DNA of 64,000 nt from Cloeon dipterum (Eukaryota; Arthropoda; Insecta; Ephemeroptera; Baetidae): positions 10,974,001-11,038,000 of the forward strand of contig NC_088788.1 of NCBI RefSeq assembly GCF_949628265.1. The letters run 5' to 3'. Both the position numbers and the translations under genes were made by a program. Within the stretch, counting starts at the first letter, position 1; each line of letters opens with the position of its first letter. The notes beneath the pieces were generated by a model that ran no database searches, had not been told where the DNA came from, and saw nothing but the letters and a program-made list of their open reading frames with translations. Positions 50,297 through 60,429 of this stretch are shown here, piece after piece.

Positions 50297-52484
50297 TTAA
50301 ATTTTATTATAACTGTCTAGTAGACTAATGAGTTGTTCATCAACAAACCAGCTGATTAATTCGTCGACATCATCCACTTGCTGCAAATCGCTGAAAAAGT
50401 CTGTGACGTCTGGCCTGTCTTCATTAATAGTTTTCCCATCACGTAGGCTTCTTGCCAGCGTAGAATATTCACTACGACGGTGATTCAAACAAAACTTGAC
50501 AGATTTTAATTCAGGGAGAGACGCAGTCGCTGCGCGTTTTACCAGTTCCATAACTTCCTTGAAACGTTCAACTCTCGAATTTTCATTAAACTGCCCAACG
50601 AAATTTGATCTCAATTCAATTTTGAGCATCTTGAGGTGTCTCAAAACCTCATTCGTGGAAATCAGAGTGGTCAACTTTTTCAGGTCTTCTACATCCATGT
50701 ACTGGCAGTGGAGCGTGACCTTCTCTAGGTTGGGCGCGCGAAGAATGTTGCAGAGCTCATTTCGACTTTCGGAACGGCTATGAAAACATTTGAATTAATA
50801 ATTAAATTAGCTCTTCCTGAAAAATAAGAACACTCACAGCCAGAGGGTCAATTCGACTTCCTTGAGGTTGGAAAAATTGGTGATCGCTTCAGGGTCGTTC
50901 AAGGTTGTGCGCAAAGAAAGTGTTTCTAATTTTGGGCACGAAGTGAAAATGCGCGTAAGTGTTAAGTGAGGATCTTCACTTCGTTTATCGTCACTGATGC
51001 TGAGTGAAAGCAAGTTTTTCCCGTACGTGTCCAAGAAGCGGTTCAAAATTTCTGGGGGTAGTTTGTTTTCCAGGTCAAGGCTTTCGATTAAGGGAAAATG
51101 CAATAATCTCTGCCACTGATATTCAGTAATGGGACTATCCTCCTCGTACCAAAAAATCTGAAATCAAATTTATTTTTACAACCAGGTCTCATAATAATAT
51201 ATATTTTCAATCCTACCCAGAGATGTGTCACGAAAGGAAATTTGAGGTGCATGTCCTCGCTCGTAACTCCGTATTCAGAATCTTGATAACCGAAGTCTAC
51301 CAATAAATGGCGCAGTTTTGAAATTTCACGGCAGACGTTGTCCGGAATACTATTATTTGACTTCCAATCGTAATTATGGGGAAATGATTCATTCGCAAAG
51401 TTTTCAACCACTTGCAAATTAGGCAGACAGTCCATACACAAACGGCGAAAGTCGCAATGACAGACTGAGGCATTGAAAATAAACACTTTGAGGTTCGAAA
51501 TGTAACTCATTAGTTTTTCTGCCACTTTGTTTTCTTCAAAATCTATTGCATCCACTCCTTGAGGAAAGTTGATGCTAAGGAACTGAAGGTTTGGAAGTTT
51601 CTCGCAGAGATGACACATGACATCGAGATCTTCGAAATAACACAACTCTTCCAGGCGGAGGACTTTGAGTTGGGTCAGTTTGCCGAGAGCCTCGAATAAC
51701 TCGGGGTCCACAGCATTGTCGGGAAACCTGCATTCGCATTGGCGGCTGGCTTTGGTCAAAAGCAACAGTTCTTCAACAGTATGAGCAGCAGTTTCTGATA
51801 TTTTCATCACCGCCTTTGAAATTAATTATCATGATTAAATATAAATATGCGTCAGCGTTTGTTCATATTTAAACCTACCGATTTGAAGGTTTCATATTTT
51901 AGTTCCATTGGACAAAAGGACATGTAAGACGTTAAATCCACGACCTTCGGCCCATGTGCGAGGTACAGTCTCAAGGTGGGCGTCATTAGAACGCTCATAT
52001 CTTCCTCAAAAAGCAATAGTCTTGTGCACTCGCTCGTCATTAAGTGCATTAAAACTTTTTCGAGAATCTTTGATGCTGAAATAATTAAAAAATATCAGAT
52101 AAAAGATTGAAATATAAGCAAAATTATTTTCTCTCTGCTATTATTAAACAAAATACGAATTAAAAAAATAACGAAAGCAATAATTAATCTTTGGAAAATA
52201 CCAAAAAAACTGTTTAACAGAGGATTTAATTGTACAATTTTTGAGTGTGAATAGAGGTAGCTAAACTGAATAACGACCAAAAACAATTGGCGAATCTAAT
52301 TCATTATTATCATTAAAATATCAAACCAGTTAAAAAGAAACTTACGAATATCAAAAAAGTTTTCAAACTTCAACCCTTCGTCGGCTGGAACTCCTAGCTG
52401 AGAAACGATCCTCTGAATTCTCTTCGTGCACATATCTATTTGCCGATAAATTTTAAACATTTTGACCATAGCCTGGCTGTCCAT
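50297..52484 (-). CDS. F-box-like/leucine-rich-repeat protein
   Basis: Five exons joined in phase: 52484-52346, 52075-51879, 51813-51217, 51157-50838, 50777-50297; 577 aa. A helical N-terminus (1-46) leads into a degenerate F-box-like start, IPSKILEKVLMHLM (46-59). The paralogues have LPDDIL there, nearer the F-box consensus. The rest is a series of irregular leucine-rich repeats (LTQLKVLRLEEL, LPNLQFLSINF, FPLIESLDLENK, CPKLETLSL and others). F-box/LRR proteins usually select substrates for SCF ubiquitin ligases. That role is inferred, since the F-box is weak and may not bind Skp1. Exon sizes and phases match the two plus-strand paralogues (exon 2 is 197 bases in all), so all three share one ancestor. 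Confidence 0.85.
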
Positions 52485-52499
52485 GCTGACTTTAGTTCA

Positions 52500-53690
52500 C
52501 TATACTTTCCAATCTACGCTTAATTTCTTAATATTTTAACAATGAATGTTAATTTGGTATAATAAGCCTTTATATTATTACCAAATTTTGATAATATTTT
52601 TGTCAGCACCAGGAAATGCTGCTATTTTTCTTACACACCACGTTGCAGGCCAGTATGATATTAGCGTGTTGTTTCTTCCTCTAGAGCCTAAGCGTACGTA
52701 TAGGTGGCGTGTTTGCGTCTGGGGGATGATTTTAAGGGTAAAGGAGGGAAACGTGCGTGGCAAACACACACACCTCCCATTTCCAAACATATCATGGTGA
52801 TCAAATAATTTGTTTAACTCTGGGAAATTGATAGAGGTGACGAAAAAACATGTCTCGCGTTGGAATTAAGGCAATCGGTCCCATAGGAAAATTAAGAAAT
52901 AAAAAGATGACCATTTTTTACTTTTTGCGTGGCCCGGAGGCCGGCGGGGGCCAAAGGTTAGGGGCGCGGAGGCAGAAATGGTTCCTCGATCCTGATCGAC
53001 GCAGAATTTTACGATAAATTTTTTGAGCATTGGTAGAGCGCTGTAGATGCGATATAACTGGAGATAGCAAATTTTATTGTTGAATAAACGCAATTTTGGA
53101 CATCTTGGTACTCTGTTTTCGGGGCCTGGGTTGAATCCAATGGGCTCTACGGGGTTCCAATTAACACGTATCATTCGATGCCCCTTAATGAGTTCTACTA
53201 GGCCGAGTTTGGTTTTTAAAAATCGGACTGTGTTTCGAGTTTTAAGCAATTTTTTACTGTTGCAATAATTGAAAAGTCAAATTTTTTTTAACAGCCGTGG
53301 TGAACAAGCATCGAATGGGTTTTGACCTGAGGTGAGCGGCCAGGTCCCCCCAGATTTTTAATACTCAGGGGTTACTTATTCATGGTAAAAAAACAAGTTT
53401 CAGGGTACTTAAAAGCTTCTAAAACTTACCTTTAAAGTGTGTTAAATTTGCCTGCACTTCATTTGAAACCAATTACGACCCCATCTGATCGAATTATTGT
53501 GAGTTTTGGAAAAATTGCTGACTTTTTCACTTTCGGCACCAACGAGCTGCTACAATATTTCGTGTAATATTTTCTATCCCTTTAAAGGAGACTTGCGCTC
53601 TTCCCTCTTCTTCTTGGCCTGGGGGGGTCCTGGATGGTTGCCTTGGGCTTCTTGGCGGGGACGGGCTTGGCCCTTTGTTTAATTTTTAAT
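52500..53690. other. Intergenic region, probable transposon remnant
   Basis: No supported gene. Bases about 52890-53690 are uneven in composition, with GC-rich patches (52920-53000, 53590-53690) inside AT-rich DNA. The 10-mer GCATCGAATG occurs in inverted orientation at 53172-53181 and 53308-53317. A 127-codon minus-strand frame (53249-52866) has no recognisable domain. The texture suggests an old transposable element, but I cannot name one. Confidence 0.35.
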
Positions 53691-53694
53691 ATTA

Positions 53695-53828
53695 CCATAT
53701 TTTTCAACATTATGTTTTGCTTTCTTGTTAAATAAACAAATGAAATATAAGGTATTTTAAGTATTATTTTGTTCCTTATTCTCAGGAAATTTCCGAGTTT
53801 TTCCAGAAAATCTATATATAGAACCCAT
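53695..53828 (+). repeat. Fragment shared with the 5' flanks of the tandem LRR genes
   Basis: It is homologous in direct orientation to about 56625-56745 (shared tatgttttgctttcttgtt, then 'aggtatttt', 'attattttg', 'ctcagga' and 'tatatagaaccca'-like blocks). A shorter match lies at about 60748-60800. It sits directly left of the duplicated zinc-finger block, so it may mark a breakpoint or a lost LRR copy. Confidence 0.6.
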
Positions 53829-54227
53829 AATGTTGCATGGACCTATTTTACTATAATGCAAAATCACAATTTTTTTGCTTTAAGTTCTGTTGATCCGCAG
53901 TAAATTACATTACATTTGAATCTAAAGCGAACATCAAATTTTTTCATAGGTTTTTCTGTTCATTCAATACATATAGGCAATGAGCAAGTAAAAAAAATTA
54001 AAGAACGAATAATCTCGTTTATCGGTGCTGTCAATTTATTTATAAGATTTTCTTCGCATCTCTTTAATCAGAAATACCAGAAATACACATGTGCTAGGAA
54101 CGTGTAAAAATGAGTATTTAAGGCTGTGAAAAATGTACATTAATTGCCCAATTTCCGTCATTATAAAATTCCAAAATTTAGTCAAAACCAAAAACAAGCG
54201 TCAACGTAATGAGCCGCCCGTTTACGC

Positions 54228-55583
54228 TTAAACTTTGTGAATTTTTTTCCGGTGGTCGGATAGGGCTGACCAGGTGTACGCGCTGTAGGAGCAAAATGAG
54301 CATGGGATCTCACCATATTGCAACTTCTTCACGGCCGCGTTCAAAACCTCGCACTTTTCGCTTAACTCCATTTCTATTGCGGATTGCACCTCAGACACCG
54401 CACCGTGAATCAACTTCTTGTGCATCACTAGTTCTTCCGAGGCATAATACTTTCCGCAGCACTCACCTCCCCTGAGATTTCCGTGATTGGCGAGTGCATG
54501 GTCTACCAGCTTCAATTCGGTTTCAAATTCTAAATTGCACAGTCTACACGACAAGGAACTAAAATCAAATAAAGTCTGTTTGCACTGTCTCTGCTGCTTA
54601 GTCAGTTTTGTTCTCTCGCACTCGAGCTTGTGAACTTCCAACTGCTGGTCACTCTTCAAGTTGAGCAAACAAAAATCGCAAAAATGGAATTGTTGGTGCT
54701 CTTGGCGACTGTGCTGTGACAGCATGTTCGGGAAAACGAATTTTCTAGGGCAAAACGAACAAGAAAATCTCAACTCAGAAGTAGTTTCGATTGCTGGGGA
54801 ATTTTCAAGGCTAGGCTCCTCAGTTCTCACTTTCGCAGGAAGACTCTCCTTGGGAGTATTGTCAATGAGAGACGGAAGTTCATCCTCCTTCCTCAATTTC
54901 GACACTTCGGGCTTGCGAGGTCTCTTTTCGTAGGATTTTACCGGTTTTTTTGATTTCAGTATTGCACATTTGTCCGCTTTGTCAGTGCTGCTGTTTGATT
55001 CGGGGATAGATGGAGGACTTCTGGATTGAGCGATTTTTGCATAAGTGTCCTCCTTCCAACAATCGTAACAAAGTTCCAGTATGTTTGAACTGAGATAGGG
55101 TTTGGAGCATTTGCGACATAATAACTCTTCAGCTGGTTTTTTCCCCGAAGTGTTCAGATGCTTACTCTTTGCAACGGGAGTGCCGAAGCAGGCATTGGAG
55201 TCTTTGAAGAGAAGAGACGCCTTAGCAGCAGGTGCAGGCGTGTTTTCCACCTTTTTCTTTGGCTTCTTGTTTTTCTCTATCCTTTGATATTGCATTTTAT
55301 GTAGTTTTTCATGCATCACCCGCATCATATTAGTTTTGAATTTCCTTGGACATTTGCTACACTTGAAGTCTGGACTCTTCTTAAGTTCATTGCCCTCCTT
55401 GGTCTCCTTTTCTCCACTTGATCCGTTCCGCATGATGCTGTCGAGGACCATCGGTTGAGAACAATCCTGCGTCACCACTGGTGCTGCAGAATTTGGTATA
55501 GGATCGATCGCGCCTGACTTTCCATTGATTGTATTTTTACCATCTACGGGTGCATTCATGAGGAGCTCCTCCTCAAAAGACAT
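54228..55583 (-). CDS. C2H2-type zinc-finger protein, copy 2
   Basis: A single coding exon of 451 aa, paralogous along its whole length to the 46621-48024 gene. The ATG again lies just after a 5' UTR intron (55682-55589). It keeps a canonical first finger, CSKC…H…H (about 73-93), which copy 1 has lost. It has lost both cysteines of the next module (FKDS instead of CKDC). The C4 module CRKC…CYDCW and the C-terminal fingers CSFC, CDFC, CRLC, CCGKYY and CSFC are shared. The open frame is intact with conserved 5' and 3' signals, so it is probably expressed. Likely a nuclear nucleic-acid-binding protein of unknown target. Confidence 0.85.
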   Translation of the reverse strand: MSFEEELLMNAPVDGKNTINGKSGAIDPIPNSAAPVVTQDCSQPMVLDSIMRNGSSGEKETKEGNELKKSPDFKCSKCPRKFKTNMMRVMHEKLHKMQYQRIEKNKKPKKKVENTPAPAAKASLLFKDSNACFGTPVAKSKHLNTSGKKPAEELLCRKCSKPYLSSNILELCYDCWKEDTYAKIAQSRSPPSIPESNSSTDKADKCAILKSKKPVKSYEKRPRKPEVSKLRKEDELPSLIDNTPKESLPAKVRTEEPSLENSPAIETTSELRFSCSFCPRKFVFPNMLSQHSRQEHQQFHFCDFCLLNLKSDQQLEVHKLECERTKLTKQQRQCKQTLFDFSSLSCRLCNLEFETELKLVDHALANHGNLRGGECCGKYYASEELVMHKKLIHGAVSEVQSAIEMELSEKCEVLNAAVKKLQYGEIPCSFCSYSAYTWSALSDHRKKIHKV

Positions 55584-56022
55584 TGTTTCTGGAAAACAAG
55601 ATAAAATTTAAAAGTAAATCCAACATCAATTAATAAAATTGTGAAACATTTTATTATTATAGTCTTTCTGGAAATTTCATACCTACAAAAACTTCAGTTA
55701 TGAGGCAGCATTATTTATTTCCAGGGAAAGCCGGGAAAGCCTCGTTTTTGGTTTGTATGAAACCCGTTGCACACCACCCTGGCTCATTTGTTTTCTGCGT
55801 CCTGAGTCATAATACAAAAAATTGAGCTGCAAGGAGAGGGAAAAAATTAATATAAAATGTTTCAAAATGTAGTTTTTAACAAAAACGCACGTATACCTTC
55901 AATTAGCAATCAAATCTGCAGTAATATGGAGAGGTGCAGTGTGGAGCATGCATACTGAAAGCTGCTAATCTGACACTGAAAGCCTGACACCTGACGCACC
56001 TGACACTGGAGATATGTTTGTA

Positions 56023-56080
56023 TCACGTGACCCTCTGACGACGCGGTGTATCCTCACTTTTACTCACGTTTGGCGCGAAA
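56023..56080 (-). promoter_or_regulatory. Conserved upstream block of copy 2: E-box and E2F-like site
   Basis: TCACGTGA (56023-56030) and TTTGGCGCGAAA (56069-56080), the counterpart of 48469-48536. It is preserved while neighbouring bases changed, which argues for function. Confidence 0.55.
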
Positions 56081-56288
56081 AATGTTGTTGGGTAACAGGG
56101 TGTAATACAAAGAACTCCGATCTTTTCCTCTATCTTATGACGTCGTGCATTGTAGAATTTGAACTGTACAGAATTCAACAATACACATTTCAACAGGTCA
56201 GAATGAAAATGAATTTCAATAATTCACAGAGAGGAATGCATAAACATTAAAAATATTACAATAACAAGTCGATTTAATTGAATTTTAC

Positions 56289-59200
56289 TGTCACCGTTAC
56301 AGATCAAATGGGTACATTCTCTTCAAATCACAATCACGCTAAAACAATATTCACTAAAATTACCTTAATTCACCTACACACGCCTCGCACGCTCGATTGC
56401 TGAAGGTCGAATGGCACAGCTCGCGTTGCCTGCCGGCGCAGGTAAGGCATGCGCTTGCTCTCACCACCTGCAACGCAAATTGCCTAGGCCTCCACGTTGT
56501 GTCTAATTATATTAATATTTATTTGGGAGATTAAAAGCTATGATGAGCTAAAACTTACAGCAAGAACCAAGATTTTGCTAATTGAATTTTGAATTTTACC
56601 CTTTTTTTGTCGAGGCTAGTTTTTAATCTTATGTTTTGCTTTCTTGTTCAAAACATTAAATAATGAGAAATTGAGGTATTTTCAATTATTATTTTGCTCC
56701 CTTCTTAGTCTCAGGACTTTTCTAGACAATCTATTTAGAACCCAAGCGACTATATATAACTGCGGCAAGAGTGCCAATTAGGCTAAAGCTATAACTTACA
56801 ATCCACAATTACATAGCGGCTTTTACCACGACGTAAATCAAACTTTGTCTCTGATGGCGTAAAACAGCGTTGAGATGCGACTGACAAAAGCGACGAGACA
56901 GTAAATTTCTATTTTGTTCGTTAAGATGGAACGCAGTTTTTCCCCATGCTGCTGCTTCCGCAAAGAGATAAAAGCCCACGAAGGACCTGTAGCCTTTAAC
57001 GGAAAAATCGAAAAAATTAAAACTCTACGTCACCGAATATTAATTTTTTTATTAAAAGATGAGAGCAAAATATTCATTCTCTACTTCTAATTAATCAAAA
57101 CTCAGTCCACCCACGTCTTTGTCGATTTTGTGTTTTAATACAGTCGGTCGCGTTTCCCGCCACCAACCCTTAAACCTTAATTATCCCCCTCCCCCTCCTG
57201 AGGTTTTACAGGGTAGTGCGACTACAGCGCTTTCTCTCCCAACCTCTATCAACAACAACAAAATAAAGCCACGTGTGCCGAGCGCTCGCACACATTTAAA
57301 TCGGATTGTCAAGAATAATAATAGCTCTCTATTAGAAGCACAAGCAAGCGGCATAATAAGCAGCGCAATGGCAGAGCAGGAGGCACAACACGCCCTAGCC
57401 GTAAGCAGGATGCACCAGTTCGTAAAAAGCGCTGAGCGAATAAGACAAATTGCCCTCAAATTTGGTTTGCCAAAAAGTGCCGCTTCCGAAATTCATACCC
57501 TGTTGGATCTGCGTGAGTATCAAACATTTTAAAGCGCTTCTGTTTATAACTAGCTTGTTCTGTGAATCGTGTTGTGACGTTCTTGTGAGCGTTTTTGTGA
57601 TTAAAACCAGAAATATAATATGGATGTGGTTTTTAATAAAACAAACTTTTTAGCGGGCAACATTTTTAACATTTTTACTATATTTTTTCTCAGGTCAGCT
57701 TCAATTAAACTTAATGTTCACTGATTTAATTACATAAAAATGAAAGTATTATAAAGCATAGGCAATTTTAAATAAGGCGTGGAGTGGAGGGAAAATTACC
57801 TTATCATATCATCTTTTTTGCCGTTAAATTTCATATACTTCAAGCCTTGACACTTAATTAAGCTCCTCCAGACATTTTTGCGGTTTAACTTTACTGGTGA
57901 CAAACATTTTAAATTTTCCCAATTACAAGTTATTTTTAATGGGCCTACTATTTGATCGATTTATTTAGTATTGTGTTGGATCCATCCCATATTTTGCCTA
58001 TGCAATTCAAAGATTAAAAATTCAAGTTCAAACACAAATAATGACCAAAATGCGGCTCTTCGATAAATCGCGCAAATTAAACCATGGCGCGTCATTATCA
58101 TAAATCGCATTTGCAAATTTAATTTTAATTTTTCAGCTGACGACATCTTATTTAAAGTTTTGAAAGATCTGATGACGACCGAGTGCATCAAGCTGACCAG
58201 GGAGGAAGCAGAAATGAATGTGCTGATGGACCCAGCATTGCGCCTTTATCTTTCGCTTGGAATAAAGGTCGTAGATCTAACTGCGTACTTGTCCTTTTGT
58301 CCCATCAGATTGAAGTATCAATACTTAAAACAGGTGCGCAATAATAATTTTTAATCATTATCTGTAAAATTTTGATTATTATTATTTTGATTTAGGCCGT
58401 TCTTCGGATTGTGAAAATTTCTCCCAACATTGAAGAGCTATTGTCGCTAAGCAAAATTCCAAATTGTAACAGAATTTACGATACCGTCGTTGATGAGGAG
58501 CTGTTGGAGGCGCTTGGCAAATTGACTAAACTGAGAGTGCTCCAAATAGACGAATGGTGCTGCTTCGAAATCAAAGACTTGTTTAAACTTTGCGACAAAC
58601 TTCCCAATCTGCAATATCTAAGAATCACTTTACCTGACAGTTACGATGATTTCGTTTATGATGAATATGAAATTCTTGACGATCTGAAGAGGAGCCTATC
58701 GAAACTGAGAGAGTTTGTTTTTTTCGCTAAATACAACGGTTCTTTAAGATACGCGTGCATGAAGCATCTGCCTAATTTGAGAGTTATTAAAGAATTCGCG
58801 GAACTCTTCTGTTTTTCTGATGACGACGAGTCTACAGAGCCAAATACCATCCGTCCAGGAACTTCTGATCTGCGACATTTATTTGAAAATTTAAATTATG
58901 AAATATCTGTGTTCAAGGATATGCATTTGTTTTATCCTAATATCAATCACCTCGAGGTATATACGATTTATTTTATATATTTTGCATCCTACTTCAAGAG
59001 CTATAACCAAAAGTTTTATAGTTGATTTTGTATATTTCGTTTATTCGTTTTTTCCAGTTATATTGGTACACAGATTTTGTATGGGAGAACTACGCTTCTC
59101 GACTGGAAGAACAAGTTTGGCCCTATCTGCTGCATTTCCCCCAACTTGAGAGCCTCAATTTGGCCGATTTCCCAGTTCATATAACGCGCAGCTTCCTGGA

Positions 59201-60230
59201 ATCGTATGGACTGAATCTGCGTGCATTGAGCATCACGAAAGATGATGATAATGCAAGCGATGCTTTTTTAACGTTTGACGAAATTTTCACCGCATGCCCG
59301 AAATTAGAAAAGCTTGCATTTGGCAGTGACATCAAAGACCCGAAGCCCATCAGCTTTTGCGCTAATCTTAAAGTGCTTGATTTGGAGCTATCTCTGTGAG
59401 TATTTAACTGAATAAAACTTCAAGTTTCTACAATTTCAACTCCCCTCCCCCCTTCAACAGGTACTGTGAAGAACGGAACGAAATGCTGAATATCCTGCGA
59501 GTGCCCAATTTGGAAAAGGTCACATTCAGCTGTAATGGAGTGAGTGTGAGAGATCTGGAAAGGCTAACCTCCCTCGTTGCTGAGAAACAAATCCTTCAGA
59601 AGATTCACACACTTGCTGTTGAGCTCGATTACAACACCTTCGGTCTGCTCAGCAACAACATTGACCATTTCAGAAAAAATGTCGAGTTTCTTAAGTGCGC
59701 GGTCTCTTCCCTCACAACATTGACATGTGTCAAGTTTTATTTAAATTATCGACGTAGCGAATATTCGACGATGGCCAGGAGCCTTAGAGAAAACAAAATA
59801 ACCAATGAAGAAATTCCAGACGTGGCAGCCTTTTTTCAAGACATTCACATCTTGGACAGTAACTCGAACCCAGCCAGTTGGTTTGTTGACGAAGAACTCA
59901 TTCTAATTCTTGACAGTTTCAAAACTAATGAGATTTTTGGAGGAAAAATTAAGCTGTTATACAACGCATGAAAATCTCAATAACGATTTCAACGGCCATT
60001 ATACCCTTATTATAAAATTTGTGTATAATATGGTTTTTATCTGCTTATCTGATGTTTTCAGGGTAGGGCCCTCTTAATTGTAGTCAATACAATGTTATTC
60101 AAAATGTTAACGTTTTATTTCCATTAAAAATTTTGTTTGAATATTAACCATTTGTAAGTTCTTTGTTGTTGTTGTAAACATGGTGCAGTTTTGAATCTTA
60201 ATTAAAAATATAATACAATTTTTATACATG
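56289..60230 (+). repeat. Tandem duplication unit A
   Basis: It aligns with 60430-63950. The 5' flank, all exons and introns of the LRR gene and the 3' flank correspond. Relative to unit B it carries about 300-350 extra bases at about 56700-57060, which include the segment shared with 53770-53828. Confidence 0.9.
57368..59971 (+). CDS. F-box-like/leucine-rich-repeat protein, tandem copy A
   Basis: Five exons joined in phase: 57368-57512, 58137-58333, 58396-58956, 59058-59395, 59461-59971; 583 aa. I chose the first ATG in the exon-1 frame (57368), which aligns with the N-terminus of the minus-strand paralogue. The frame stays open upstream to a TAA near 57092 but has no earlier ATG. A helical N-terminus (1-47) precedes an F-box-like start, LPDDILFKVLKDLM (48-61). 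Irregular leucine-rich repeats follow (LTKLRVLQIDEW, LPNLQYLRITL, LSKLREFVFF, LPNLRVIKEF, FPQLESLNLADF, CPKLEKLAF, VPNLEKVTFS). The expected family role is substrate recognition in SCF ubiquitin ligases; this is an inference from domain layout. The tandem partner at 61103-63701 is nearly identical in the 5' half. Confidence 0.88.
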
Positions 60231-60429
60231 GGGAGCTCTGTAATCTATGTATATTAGTTAAGAGAAAATAATATTATTAGCTTGATTATTAAAGGCCTAA
60301 CGAGGGCTAAGCAGAAGGGTGGTGTATAGATTCTGAGAGGTGGCCTATTTTAACACAGGGGGCAAGGGAACAAAGAAACAAAAACTCACAGGTTGGTAGA
60401 AATATCTACTATTCTCATCCCGATTAAGT
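60231..60429. other. Spacer between the tandem LRR units
   Basis: Unique AT-rich sequence. At about 60385-60410 it carries 'ctcacaggttggtagaaat', similar to one arm of the foldback element at 9684-9853. Confidence 0.4.

Larger units (their letters stand above)
53830..56090. repeat. Segmental duplication, daughter copy
   Basis: Direct-orientation copy of 46240-48555. It begins with 'gttgca…gacctattttactat', matching the final codons of the THAP-ZAD gene, followed by the equivalent 3' flank, the paralogous zinc-finger gene, the 5' UTR intron and the E-box/E2F block. The stop codon context of the fossil tail is altered and the signal AATAAA lost, so the tail is not a functional exon. Confidence 0.85.

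Noticed and set aside
57119-57121. Start of LRR copy A at this position
   Set aside because: The codon is TTG, not ATG; the first ATG in frame (57368) aligns with the paralogue's N-terminus.
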